Origin: CAVPJC01 sp963705155
GTDB taxonomy: Bacteria > Chloroflexota > Anaerolineae > Anaerolineales > UBA4823
DNA: 64,000 bases
Assembly (NCBI GenBank): GCA_963705155.1
Contig: CAVPJC010000013.1
Span: 434,001-498,000 of the forward strand
Direction: 5' to 3'
Under the pieces are notes generated by a model. It was not told the DNA's origin and did no database searches. It worked only from the letters and a program-made list of their open reading frames with translations. The translations under genes were made by a program, and so were the position numbers. Within the stretch, counting starts at the first letter, position 1. Every line of letters begins with the position of its first letter. Shown piece by piece: positions 39,299-49,182 of this stretch.

Positions 39299-39713
39299 AG
39301 AAAGAATTTCATTTTCGGTCGGTGAGAGCGCCGAATTAACACGCACGATCACCCTTGAAGATATCCTGGTTTATGCCAATATTTCCGGTGACATGAACCC
39401 GGTGCATACAGATCCGGAGTATGCCAAAACCACGTATTTTGGCGGGCAAATTGCCCATGGGATGCTGGTTGCCAGTATGATCACCTCGGTGCTCGGGAAT
39501 CAGCTGCCGGGGCCGGGAAGCGTCTATTTGAGTCAAGAATTAAAATTCAAAGCGCCTGTCCGACCTGGCGATGATCTGCATGCCAGAGTCACCGTGCTCG
39601 ATTGGGATCCTGAGACTGGACGAATTGGCCTGGAAACAGAAGTAATCAACCATAAAGGCAGAGCAGTAATTACCGGCAAGGCGCGCTTAATTCTGTCATC
39701 ATTTATTAAGTAG
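39291..39713 (+). CDS. MaoC-like hot-dog hydratase
   Basis: 140 residues with the hot-dog fold signature: DILVYANISGDMNPVHTDPEYAKTTYFGGQIAHGMLVASMI contains the catalytic Asp and His of R-specific enoyl-CoA hydratases. Such enzymes act on acyl-CoA or acyl-ACP. It overlaps a GNAT gene and sits inside a polysaccharide locus, which is unusual. It might supply a 3-hydroxyacyl group for sugar acylation; this is inference. Confidence 0.85.
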   Translation: MIEERISFSVGESAELTRTITLEDILVYANISGDMNPVHTDPEYAKTTYFGGQIAHGMLVASMITSVLGNQLPGPGSVYLSQELKFKAPVRPGDDLHARVTVLDWDPETGRIGLETEVINHKGRAVITGKARLILSSFIK

Positions 39714-39729
39714 AGGAACTGATTTTTTA

Positions 39730-41034
39730 ATGCGCAAGGCAGCGCGGTTGCTGGTTTCTTTTGAAGTAATACCCGTGGGGTTATTCATAGGTCTGAGTAT
39801 TCTCTCGGTGCGTCTTTTGCCGGCTGCAATCGGGGTTTCACTTGCCTTCTGGTTGTTACGCCTGATCGTAGAGGGACACACTGGAAAAAGCACCTGTGTG
39901 GACTGGGGCGTAGCCTTGTTGGTTTTGATGTTAGGGGTGAGTTTGTTGGTGACAACCCGCCTGGAGGAAACGGCTATCCAGGCGGCGAGAGTGTTATCAG
40001 GTGTGTTTTTGTTCTATGCCATCATCAATTGGGTCAATTCATTAAACCGTGGGCATTGGCTGACTGCAGGTATGATCGTGCTCGGAATTTTCCTGGCGCT
40101 TTTTGCTTCTTTCAGTGTGGTCTGGGTCACCGGCAAGCTGACCTTTCTCCCGGTGCAGATGTATGAGCATTTTGAACTTGTTGTGGGCGATGCGGTCAAT
40201 CCGAATGTCATGGCAGGTTTCCTGGTTGTTATCCTACCCCTTCCTGCGGCTTTTTTTTTGTTTGGATGGAAGACGGGGCGTCTGGTAGAGCGGCTGATCA
40301 TGGCAGCTGCAGCAGTGCCCATGCTGGGGGTAGTGTTGTTGACGCAATCACGGGGCGCATTGCTGGCTCTGGCAGCCTCGGTCTTGTTATTAATTGTCTT
40401 ACGCTGGAGATGGGGATTTGTGGTTGTTACAGTGGGGATTGCCGCAGGGATTGCGGTAATCAATCAAGTTGGAGGGTTTGATGAGCTGCTGGCAGCGTTA
40501 TCGGCTAACCCGGAGCTGGGCGGTGTTAATGGACGACTGGAAGTTTGGTCTCGGGCAATTTATGTGGTGCAAGATTTTCCATTCACAGGAGTGGGAATGG
40601 GGAATTTTGCGCAGGCAGTGGATTTAATTCTTCCGTTTTTTTCTTTTGAGCCAGGGAAAATCAGCCATGCACACAATCTATTTTTACAGATCGCCGTGGA
40701 TTTGGGAATTCCAGGGCTGGTTAGCTGGGCGAGTATCTACCTGGGTGTGACGTTCGGCGCGTACAAGTTGCTCAGGAGCGGACAGCACAACTTAGATGCA
40801 AATAGATGGATGATGGCACTGGCTGTTGGGCTGTGTTCCTCTCAACTGGCACTGGCAGTGCACGGATTGACCGACGCCGTAACGTGGGGGCAGGTACGGG
40901 CGGCGCCAATCATCTGGGGAGTGTGGGGGCTGGTAATCGCCATGCAAAACTTGCAATATGGATCACAAAGAGGAGAATGGTTTAAAGAGAAATCTTCCGA
41001 AATTGTAAGTTTTTATTTGCGTAAACTGGGCTAA
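39730..41034 (+). CDS. O-antigen ligase/polymerase family protein (second copy)
   Basis: 434 residues and about 10-11 membrane helices. The Wzy_C region has NPNVMAGFLVVILPLPAAFFL, LTQSRGALLALAASVLLLI, FPFTGVGMGNFAQAV and ISHAHNLFLQIAVDLGIPGL (the H-x3-L-x-x-x-x-x-x-x-G-x-P-G signature). It is GC-richer than the first polymerase at 25,668. Two polymerases imply either two polymers or separate polymerase and ligase functions. It is followed by an 89-base gap before the sugar transferase. Confidence 0.87.
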   Translation: MRKAARLLVSFEVIPVGLFIGLSILSVRLLPAAIGVSLAFWLLRLIVEGHTGKSTCVDWGVALLVLMLGVSLLVTTRLEETAIQAARVLSGVFLFYAIINWVNSLNRGHWLTAGMIVLGIFLALFASFSVVWVTGKLTFLPVQMYEHFELVVGDAVNPNVMAGFLVVILPLPAAFFLFGWKTGRLVERLIMAAAAVPMLGVVLLTQSRGALLALAASVLLLIVLRWRWGFVVVTVGIAAGIAVINQVGGFDELLAALSANPELGGVNGRLEVWSRAIYVVQDFPFTGVGMGNFAQAVDLILPFFSFEPGKISHAHNLFLQIAVDLGIPGLVSWASIYLGVTFGAYKLLRSGQHNLDANRWMMALAVGLCSSQLALAVHGLTDAVTWGQVRAAPIIWGVWGLVIAMQNLQYGSQRGEWFKEKSSEIVSFYLRKLG

Positions 41035-41123
41035 AATAATAACAAGAACGTCCCAAAATTGTTGCGATTGATTTCATAAACCCGGCCATGGATGGGATGC
41101 CAGGGTAACATGCAGAGGTTGTT

Positions 41124-42848
41124 GTGCAGACCAGTAACGCAAAACCTTACTTTCTCTCAAACCATATTGGCAATCCAATGTTATCGGCACACCATCCTTC
41201 CCGATTTACAGATCTGATTAAGCGGGGCGTGGATATTATCGGCGCACTTATCGGGCTTGTTTTGTTGTCTCCTGTGTTTGTGTTCGTCGGGATACTTGTG
41301 AAGAGCGACTTACCAGGACCCGTATTTTACCGAGGGGCGCGCCTCGGGAAAGGGGGCAAGATATTTAGATTTTAAAATTCCGGACAATGCGTGAGTTTGA
41401 AGAGAGCTACCAGGGACCACGCGTGACTGCTCAGGATGACCCTCGGGTAACAAGTGTGGGCCGTTGGCTTCGGGATACCAAGTTGAATGAGCTGCCCCAG
41501 TTTTGGAATGTATTGGTAGGCGATATGAGCCTGGTTGGTCCCCGCCCGGAGGATCCGGAGATCGGGAAAACGTGGCCTTCGGATGTGCGAACGGAGGTGC
41601 TCTCCGTAAGACCAGGAATTACCAGCCCGGCTTCAGTTTTGTACCGCAATGAAGAGAATCTGATTAAAAAGCAGCGATTTGATGGATACTTACTTGGGGG
41701 CGATTTTGCCATCTAAATTGCGGTTGGATCAGCTTTATGTTCGTCACCGCACTTTTTTGCTGGATCTTGACATCATCTTCTGGACATTTCTCGTCTTAAT
41801 CCCGAAAATTGGCGCCGGTTCTCCGCCCGAAGAGCGGCTTTTCCTTGGGCCGCTCTCGCGCCTGATGCAGCGTTATATAAGCTGGTTTATGATCGATATG
41901 TTGGCCACTCTAATGGCCATTGGTGTAACAGGTTTAATCTGGCGCTCGCTCGGAGCGTTGAATGTTGGCTGGCCAAAAGCTATTGCGATTGCATTAGGTT
42001 TCTCAGTACTTTACTCGCTGGTGGGTGCAGTTCTGGGTGTGAACCGAATAACCTGGTCACAGGCGGCATTCATGGATGCCCTGGACTTGCTGCCTCCTGT
42101 GGGTCTGGCAACCTTGATTGCAATAACGATGAATTATTTATGGGCCGGTCAACCACTCCTGCCAACCGGGATGATCATCATGGCAGCAATTCTGGCATAT
42201 GCCGGTTATGTGCTTGTGCGTTACCGAAGCCGCCTGATCCAGGCTATGGCAACTCGTTGGCTGAACCTGCGAGGCGGCGCACTGCAAGCGCAGGAACGAG
42301 TGTTGATTGTGGGCGGGGGTGATTCAGGCCAATTTATTGCCTGGATGCTGCAGAATGGTCAAACACAAGATGTGTTTCGCATTGTCGGGTTTGTTGATGA
42401 TGATTTGTATAAACAGGATACACGTATCCGCGGAGTGAATGTATTGGGAAGGCGTGATGAAATTCCAGCGTTGGTCGCGCGACATGATATTGGGATAATT
42501 CTATTTGCCATACACAACATCCCTGTTGATGAGCGCAAGCGGCTTCTGGCGATTTGCAGATCGACGCCAGCCAGGGTTTTTTCAATACCAGATATTCTGG
42601 GCAGTTTACGTAAGGTGACCAAGGGGCATGGCAATGACCAACCGATAGAAACCTTCCGGGAAGAGATGAAACAACCCGAAATGGGTGATGAAAATATCAC
42701 GGGCAGCCTGGATGGCTGGCTAGAAGAGCTTGACGAATTAGCCAAGCAAGGCGACTTGCAAGCGGTTCGGCGGCGCATTGAAACGCTGCGTGGCAACCTG
42801 GGAGAGGCTCAATACGCGCGCGGCGAGGCAGTGGAGCCCGAATATTAA
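41124..42848 (+). CDS. sugar-phosphate transferase with permuted domain order, about two frameshifts
   Basis: GTG 41,124 or ATG 41,178 start. The catalytic initiating-transferase domain comes first: KRGVDIIGALIGLVLLSPVF, a break near 41,380, KFRTM, then LRDTKLNELPQFWNVLVGDMSLVGPRPE. After a second break near 41,680 the same domain ends as YLGAILPSKLRLDQLYVRHR, continues without a stop into about four membrane helices (ISWFMIDMLATLMAIGVTGL and onward) and a Rossmann domain VLIVGGGDSGQFIAWML. In WcaJ-type enzymes the order is the reverse. It probably moves a sugar phosphate to undecaprenyl phosphate. About 574 residues. Confidence 0.78.
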
Positions 42849-43875
42849 ACCCATCACCATAAGCGAAAAGAAAAATTCAGTCGAATCATTCTGGCAAAAC
42901 CGGCGCGTCCTGGTGACTGGCGCTGGCGGATTTATCGCCAGCCATCTGGTGCAAACCCTGGTGGAACGGGGTGCTAAAGTGCGCGCCCATGTTCGATATA
43001 ACTCGCGCGGCGACCCGGGATTGTTGAACCAGCTGCCACCTGATATTTTTCGCGAGGTGGAGATTGTTGCCGGCGATTTGCGCGACCTGGATGGTGTAGA
43101 GAAGGCTATGGCAGGGATGAGCCACGTACTGCACCTGGGGGCTCTGATTGCGATTCCCTATTCGTATGTTCACCCGGCGGAGGTGGTGGCAACCAATGTG
43201 ATTGGCACGTTAAATGTCCTTCTGGCGGGCCGGCAGACGGGTGTGGAACGGATTGTGCACACCTCTACCAGCGAAGTATATGGTACTGCGTTGCGTGTGC
43301 CGATCGATGAAGATCATCCTCTGCAAGGGCAATCGCCGTATTCTGCCAGTAAAATTGGAGCCGATAAATTGGCGGAGAGTTTTTACCGGTCCTTTGAACT
43401 GCCAGTGGTGACCTTAAGACCATTCAATACCTACGGCCCGCGCCAATCGGCGCGGGCGGTAATCCCGACGATCATAACCCAGGTGCTGACAGGGGATACA
43501 CTTCGTCTGGGGAACCTGGAGGCGCGCCGGGATCTGACCTACGTTTCTGATACCGTTGCGGGTTTCTTAAAGGTGGCGGAAGTACCCGGTGTGGAGGGTG
43601 ATACCTTTAACCTGGGCGTGGGGCGTGAGGAAAGCATTGGTGAACTGGCTAACCTGATCGTTGAGTTGATTGGGAAATCGGTGCGAGTCGAGATCGAAGA
43701 GGCGCGCTTACGACCCGGTAAAAGTGAAGTGCAACGACTGCTCTCGGACAATCATAAAGCCCGTGAGCGCCTGGGCTGGTATCCGCAGGTGGAGCTACGA
43801 GAAGGTTTAGAGCTAACAATTGCCTGGATCCGGAATAACCTTCAACATTACCGGCCGGGCGAGTATCAAGTTTGA
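42778..43875 (+). CDS. NAD-dependent 4,6-dehydratase, LegB-like SDR
   Basis: The core begins WQNRRVLVTGAGGFIASHLV; no ATG lies between 42,850 and this motif, so either the ATG 42,778 inside the preceding gene is used or a small indel hides the start. Features: STSEVYGTALRVPIDEDHPLQ, YSASKIGADKLAE with the YxxxK pair, LRPFNTYGPRQSARAVIPTI and GNLEARRDLTYVSD. These match NDP-sugar 4,6-dehydratases of the LegB group, which act on NDP-GlcNAc. The aminotransferase two genes on would use the 4-keto product. Confidence 0.85.
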   Translation: MKRCVATWERLNTRAARQWSPNIKPITISEKKNSVESFWQNRRVLVTGAGGFIASHLVQTLVERGAKVRAHVRYNSRGDPGLLNQLPPDIFREVEIVAGDLRDLDGVEKAMAGMSHVLHLGALIAIPYSYVHPAEVVATNVIGTLNVLLAGRQTGVERIVHTSTSEVYGTALRVPIDEDHPLQGQSPYSASKIGADKLAESFYRSFELPVVTLRPFNTYGPRQSARAVIPTIITQVLTGDTLRLGNLEARRDLTYVSDTVAGFLKVAEVPGVEGDTFNLGVGREESIGELANLIVELIGKSVRVEIEEARLRPGKSEVQRLLSDNHKARERLGWYPQVELREGLELTIAWIRNNLQHYRPGEYQV

Positions 43876-43897
43876 TGTACTATTGGAGACGAGCGCG

Positions 43898-44614
43898 ATG
43901 AAAGCTGTGGTACTGGCTGGAGGCAAAGGCGCACGCCTGGCGCCATACACCAAAATACTTCCGAAGCCGCTGATGCCGATTGGTGACATGCCGATTTTAG
44001 AAATTCTTTTGCGCCAGATGCAGCGAGCAAAGGTGGAAGAAGTAATACTTACAGTAGGCCACCTGGCAGGGTTACTACGGGCTTTTTTTCAGGATGGTCA
44101 GCATTTGGGGATGAAAATCCGCTATTCGTATGAGGAGAAGCCTCTGGGAACTGCTGGACCGCTGGCACTGGTCAATGACCTGGAGGATACATTTCTGGTG
44201 ACGAACGGAGATGTATTGACCACTTTAGATCTGGAAGAATTGATTACCTCGCACCGGAAATCTGGTGCAGCGGCTACCATTGCTACCCATGTGCGCAATG
44301 TCCACGTAGATCTGGGTGTGATCCAATTCGATGGCGATAATGCAGTGACCGGGTATATCGAAAAGCCCACTTACGAATTCCAGGTGAGCATGGGTATTTA
44401 TGTATTTGAACCACGCGTGTTAGATTATATTGAGAAGAACCAGTATCTCGATTTTCCTGATCTTGTGCTGCGGTTGATTGCGGGGGGAGAGCTGGTCAAG
44501 GGCTTCCCATTTCGAGGCTACTGGCAAGATCTTGGGAGACCCGATGACTACGAACAAGCCGTGCAGGATTTCGAGCGGCTTCGGCCTCAAATTATGGGAG
44601 AAGAGGTGGGATAA
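43898..44614 (+). CDS. sugar-phosphate nucleotidyltransferase
   Basis: ATG 43,898 starts MKAVVLAGGKGARLAPYTKI; 238 residues. The GGxGxRLxPxT loop and the PKPLMPIGDMPILE sequence bind nucleotide and phosphate; FLVTNGDVLTTLDL holds the metal-binding Asp. The enzyme makes NDP-sugar from a hexose 1-phosphate and NTP, possibly GDP-HexNAc for the LegB-like enzyme next door. It is short and lacks the C-terminal beta-helix of bifunctional members. Its stop overlaps the aminotransferase start. Confidence 0.88.
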   Translation: MKAVVLAGGKGARLAPYTKILPKPLMPIGDMPILEILLRQMQRAKVEEVILTVGHLAGLLRAFFQDGQHLGMKIRYSYEEKPLGTAGPLALVNDLEDTFLVTNGDVLTTLDLEELITSHRKSGAAATIATHVRNVHVDLGVIQFDGDNAVTGYIEKPTYEFQVSMGIYVFEPRVLDYIEKNQYLDFPDLVLRLIAGGELVKGFPFRGYWQDLGRPDDYEQAVQDFERLRPQIMGEEVG

Positions 44615-45756
44615 TGGAAAGTGTGAATTCCTGGCGAGTGCCACTCGCTGATCTGGATTATGGCGATGAGGAAGAGCAAGCCGTCCTGGGCGTGCTACGA
44701 AGCCGTTGGTTGACGATGGGAGCAGTGACGCAGGAGCTTGAACAGGCATTTGCCAAGCGAATAGGTGTAAAACATGCACTGGCTGTATCCAATGCCACTC
44801 AGGCTCTGCACCTGGCCTGCCTGGCCCTGGGAATTGGGCCAGGCGACGAGGTTATTGTGCCGTCTCTCTCTTTCGTGGCAACCTCCAATGCTGTATTGTA
44901 TTCCGGAGCTCAACCCGTATTTGCAGATATTATCGGTCCCGATGAATTAACCATATCACCCGGAGATATCGAAAATCGAATTACGCCGCGTACCCGGGCA
45001 ATCTTGCCGATGCATTATGGCGGATATCCCTGCCGCATGGAAGAGATCATGGCAATTGCAGCCAAACATAGGTTGGTAGTTATTGAAGATGCGGCCCATG
45101 CTCCTGATGCCTGGCTACGGGGTAAAGCCCTGGGAACCTGGGGAGAGCTGGGCTGCTTCAGCTTTTTCTCGAATAAAAACCTTTCGACAGGTGAGGGTGG
45201 GATGGTCGTAACAGATCGGGATGATCTTGCCCAGAAAATCCGACTCCTGCGTTCGCATGGGATGACGACGCTTACCTGGGATCGTCATCGTGGGCATGCA
45301 TATACCTATGATGTAACCGAGCTCGGATATAACTACCGGATCGATGAGATTCGATCGGCATTGGGGTTGGTGCAATTAGGAAAGCTGAAAGCCAACAACG
45401 CCCGAAGGGGGGCAATCACGCATCGTTATTGGGATTGTTTAAAGGATTTGCCTGTGAACTTGCCGTTCCAGAACACAGTTGGAGATCCTGCTTATCACAT
45501 TTTCCCGATATTGTTGCCGGCTGGAAGTGATCGGATTGGGTTTATTGACAGACTGCGGGAAGCCAAAATTCAAACAAGTATTCATTACCCACCCATTCAC
45601 CAGTTTAGTTATTATCAAGGTCGATTTGATTTTAGCGGCTTACTCCAGACCGAAACGCTGGCAGCCCGAGAGGTGACCTTGCCTCTCTACCCTGGTATGG
45701 ATGATGCATCGGTGGACCTGGTGATTTCTGAAGTTCGAAGCGCATTAAGAATGTGA
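44614..45756 (+). CDS. DegT/DnrJ/EryC1 family sugar aminotransferase
   Basis: 380 residues, PLP-dependent. Seen: LGVLRSRWLTMGAVTQELEQ, ALAVSNATQALHLACLALG, EVIVPSLSFVATSNAVLYSGA, VIEDAAHAPDA, and the PLP lysine in CFSFFSNKNLSTGEGGMV. It transfers an amino group to a 4-keto sugar, probably the product of the LegB-like dehydratase coded 1.7 kb upstream. The product would be a 4-amino-4,6-dideoxy sugar nucleotide. Overlap by one base with the nucleotidyltransferase. Confidence 0.93.
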   Translation: MESVNSWRVPLADLDYGDEEEQAVLGVLRSRWLTMGAVTQELEQAFAKRIGVKHALAVSNATQALHLACLALGIGPGDEVIVPSLSFVATSNAVLYSGAQPVFADIIGPDELTISPGDIENRITPRTRAILPMHYGGYPCRMEEIMAIAAKHRLVVIEDAAHAPDAWLRGKALGTWGELGCFSFFSNKNLSTGEGGMVVTDRDDLAQKIRLLRSHGMTTLTWDRHRGHAYTYDVTELGYNYRIDEIRSALGLVQLGKLKANNARRGAITHRYWDCLKDLPVNLPFQNTVGDPAYHIFPILLPAGSDRIGFIDRLREAKIQTSIHYPPIHQFSYYQGRFDFSGLLQTETLAAREVTLPLYPGMDDASVDLVISEVRSALRM

Positions 45757-45845
45757 GACGTAAGCAGCATTGATTTGTGACAAAAGCAGTAATTCGTGAT
45801 AAAAGAAAGATGTAATCGCTTTTTACGAAAGAGGAATTTATCAAA

Positions 45846-47462
45846 TTGGATACACAATCTTATTCTGATGATCTACGCAGGTACCTGGCGCTTCTATGGC
45901 ATTGGTTATGGCTGGTAAGTTTTTCAACCGTGGTGGCAGGCGGGGCGGCATTTTTGATCTCATCGCGAACGACGCCGGTGTATCAAGCTGCCACACGATT
46001 ATTAATCAATGAAGCTCCAGCGAATAAATCCGCCGATTATGCTTCACTGCTGACGAGCGAACGACTGGCGCGAACCTACTCTGAACTGTTGACAACCACA
46101 CCGGTATTAGAGAAGGTGATTGAACGGATCAACATCAATATGTCCGTCAGGTTTCTAAAGTCCTTGATTTAAGTAGACCTCGTTCCAGACACTCAGCTAA
46201 TCGATGTAAAAGTAGAAAATGCCGATCCAGCCTTAGCAGCCCAGATTGCGAATACCATTGTAGTGGTATTTGCAGAACAAAACCAGGAATTGCAAACATC
46301 TCGCTATGCGATATCAAAGCAGAGTTTATCCGATCAACTGGCGGATGTGCAACTTCAAATTAAAAACGGCAGTGAAACCCTGGCGAGCTTAAGCGATAGT
46401 CCGGATAATAAAGCCGAACATGACCGCCTGGAAGCGACCCTGGCTCAATACCGTCAAACTTACGCCTCGCTGCTGCAGAGTTACGAACAGGTGCGCGTAG
46501 CCGAAGCAAGTTCGACGTCGAACGTCGTGTCGGTTGAACCGGCGGTTGTACCCCCATTTCCCATCCGGCCAAGAACCGTGGCAAACAGCTTACTGGCAGC
46601 GCTGATCGGGCTGATACTCGGCGTAGGCATAGTGATAATCATTGAATTGCTGGATGATACACTCAGCCCAGATGCAGTCTCCAGACAACTGGGTTTGCCG
46701 GTTTTAGGGGTAGTTGCCCGTCATCAGACGATTAATGGCAGACCGATCGTATCAGCAGAGCCGCGCTCTCCTGTTGCAGAAGCTTTTAGAAGCCTGCGGA
46801 CGAACATCCAATTTGCCAGCGTAGATCGTCCATTGCATACCCTCCTTGTTACCAGTCCATCACCAGAAGATGGGAAATCTACCGTGGCAGCCAACCTGAG
46901 CGTGAGCCTGGCGCAAAGCGGGCGCAGAGTAACAGTGGTCGATGCGGATCTACGCCGGCCCCAAATCCATAAAAAATTTGGTTTGGCAAATCGAACCGGT
47001 ATTACATCGGTATTCGTGCAGCCACACCCGAAGCTGAACGGCTACGTGCAAGATACAGAAATCGCCAATCTTACTGCGCTTACCTCGGGAAGCCTGCCTC
47101 CCAACCCTGCTGAACTGTTGGGTTCGGAAAAGATGTTCGATATCCTGGGCTTGATCGGCGAGGAAGCCGAATTGATCGTGATTGACAGTCCGCCGGTGAT
47201 GGCAGTGACAGATGCGGCGGTGCTAGCTCCCCGTGTAGATGGTGTATTACTGGTGGTAAAGCCGGGGGCTACAAAGCTTGCTGCCTGCAAGCAAGCCGTG
47301 GATCAGCTCCATCGCGTGGGCGCCAATGTTCTGGGTGTAATCTTGAATGATGTTGAGGTTAACCGTTCACGCTATAAATATGCTTACTATAAGGGTTACT
47401 ACTATACCTACCACCGATATTACAGCAGCGACTCAGAGACAGTGCCAGCCACCGTGAAGTAA
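45846..47462 (+). CDS. Wzc-like chain-length regulator and tyrosine autokinase, one frameshift
   Basis: TTG start behind AAAGAGG. Residues 1-110 are a Wzz-like domain (DDLRRYLALLWHWLWLVS, membrane helix, YQAATRLLINEAP). The frame breaks near 46,165 and resumes at VDLVPDTQLIDVKVENADP with a coiled-coil part and a second membrane helix. The kinase has SPSPEDGKSTVAANLS (Walker A), VVDADLRRP (A') and LIVIDSPPVMAVTDA (B). The tail has about ten tyrosines (SRYKYAYYKGYYYTYHRYY), the autophosphorylation cluster. About 538 residues. The matching phosphatase is at 48,714. Confidence 0.9.
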
Positions 47463-47494
47463 CCTGATCCCGAGAAGGGATCACCTGGCAAAAG

Positions 47495-47550
47495 GGCGCC
47501 GGGAAGCATTTGCCTGTGATGAGGCTGGATGATTTCTCGGCGCCAATTAT
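47495..47550 (+). terminator. stem-loop after the tyrosine kinase
   Basis: GGCGCCGGGAA (47,495-47,505) pairs with TTTCTCGGCGCC (47,533-47,544) with one mismatch and a 27-base loop, followed by AATTATTT. A smaller perfect hairpin (GATCCC-GAGAA-GGGATC) lies just before it, around 47,466-47,482. The roughly 270 bases to the next gene hold nothing else I can name except a possible -10 TATAAT near 47,602. Confidence 0.45.
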
Positions 47551-47731
47551 TTAACCATGATTTCAGAGAATGACTGCACACCAGGGGATTAAAGTCTTTT
47601 AAGCTATAATTTGGCGCGATGCGCAGTATCTTTTATGATATTAGGCCTTGCGCGAGGCAGGTAACCAGGCTGGATGGGCAGTAAACGAAACCAAATAACC
47701 GAATTGGCGCGGGCGCCAGGAACGCGGTATC

Positions 47732-48712
47732 GTGCTTTGGATTGTGGTGAGTGCCGGGTTGTTATTCGTGATGCTGAATGATGTGCATCCCGATGAGGTA
47801 TTTGAGGTATTAGGTCACACCGTTTATCCGTTTCTCGGATTGGCTCTTGTAAGTGTTGCCATCAACGTGTTGGCCAAGACGGCGAGGTGGCGGGTTATGT
47901 TCCTGAATGCGGGGAGACGGGTGGGTTTTAGCTCGCTCCTGGGAATCTTATTGACCGGACAAACCTTAAACTGGTTTTTACCGGGAAGAATTGGCGACCT
48001 AAGCCGTGTTCTGGCAGCAGGCAAACACGGTGCAGGGCGTGCGTTTGTCCTCGGTACATTGGGGCTCGAAAAATTTCTAGACAGCGTGTGTTATGGATTG
48101 TTGTTTATTTACGCAGCGGTATTGCTGCCTCTACCGAGGTGGTTGAGCAATTCAGGATTTACCCTGATTGTCCTGATAATAATCCTGGTGCTGGTAGTAT
48201 TGTCAATGGCGGCCCGCCCAAAATGGTATTTACGGGCTGCCCAGATCCTGTCTGATGCGTTACCGAGTGCAATCGGTAAATGGTTGATGGTCAGGCTAAA
48301 GGTGGGTTTTATAAGTCTGGAGGTCCTGAACAGCAGATGGGATACCCTGAAATTGGCGCTCTGGTCGGTTGTTATCTGGGGCACAGCCATGGGAACCAAC
48401 CATCTGGTTGGGATGGCGCTGGGGTTAAAACTTCCACTCTCGGCTGCGTTAATGGTGCTGATCGTACTACAGGCCGGGATTTCTTTACCCGGCACGCCGG
48501 GGCGGATAGGAATATTTCAATACCTGTGCATCCTTGCCCTGGCGATATTTGATATATCCGAAGCCGCAGGATTGAGTTATGGGATTTTATTGCAAGGGGT
48601 GGTTTTGGTGCCGACGACGCTGACTAGTTTATTATTTCTTGGTCGATCAGGATCATCGCCGCGACTCCTATCAGAACTGCCGTCCACCGGAGAAGGTATC
48701 CTTAAGGAATAA
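47732..48712 (+). CDS. lysylphosphatidylglycerol synthase TM-region family flippase
   Basis: 326 residues with about eight membrane helices, of the PF03706 (AglD/MprF/UPF0104) group. Typical segments are RWRVMFLNAGRRVGFSSLLGILLTGQTLNWFLPGRIGDLSRV and the end part GISLPGTPGRIGIFQYLCIL. Members flip lipids or lipid-linked sugars. The GTG at 47,732 is the first start in this frame; an ATG at 47,674 in another frame could join it through an indel (MGSKRNQITELARAPG), so the N-terminus is uncertain. Confidence 0.78.
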   Translation: MLWIVVSAGLLFVMLNDVHPDEVFEVLGHTVYPFLGLALVSVAINVLAKTARWRVMFLNAGRRVGFSSLLGILLTGQTLNWFLPGRIGDLSRVLAAGKHGAGRAFVLGTLGLEKFLDSVCYGLLFIYAAVLLPLPRWLSNSGFTLIVLIIILVLVVLSMAARPKWYLRAAQILSDALPSAIGKWLMVRLKVGFISLEVLNSRWDTLKLALWSVVIWGTAMGTNHLVGMALGLKLPLSAALMVLIVLQAGISLPGTPGRIGIFQYLCILALAIFDISEAAGLSYGILLQGVVLVPTTLTSLLFLGRSGSSPRLLSELPSTGEGILKE

Positions 48713-48713
48713 C

Positions 48714-49182
48714 ATGCGATCTGTCTTGTTTGTATGTACTGCCAATATATGTCGTTCTCCGATGGCGCAAGGTCTGTTTCTTGCCCGATTAGGCGATGAG
48801 GCTGCCAACTGGAGAGTTGAGTTTGCGGGCACATGGGCGAGCACCGGGGAACTCAGCTGCCCAAAAAGGTCAGCAATTATTAGGAGAGCTTGGGATTGAT
48901 TTGAGCGCTCATCGTTCCCGCTCCGTGAGTGAAGGACTTTTGGATGAGTTTGATTTGATATTGACCATGGAACAAGGGCATAAAGAAGCCTTACAGATCG
49001 AATTTCCAAAAGTAGCCAATCGTGTATATATGATCAGCGAAATGGTTGGGTTCAAGTATGACATCGAAGACCCGATGGGCGGTTCTTTAGGTGATTACAA
49101 AACGACATTGAAAGAACTGGAATCCATCATTGCGAATGGCATGGAAACCATCCTCAAATTGACCCAGCATGAAGACCATTGA
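48714..49182 (+). CDS. low-molecular-weight protein tyrosine phosphatase (Wzb-like), one frameshift
   Basis: MRSVLFVCTANICRSPMAQG has the CX5R catalytic loop. The frame breaks near 48,845 and continues NSAAQKGQQLLGELGIDLSAHRSR, with the DPMGGSLGDY aspartate loop and tyrosine near the end. About 155 residues. It would dephosphorylate the tyrosine tail of the kinase coded at 45,846. The overlap with the next gene is 14 bases. Confidence 0.88.
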
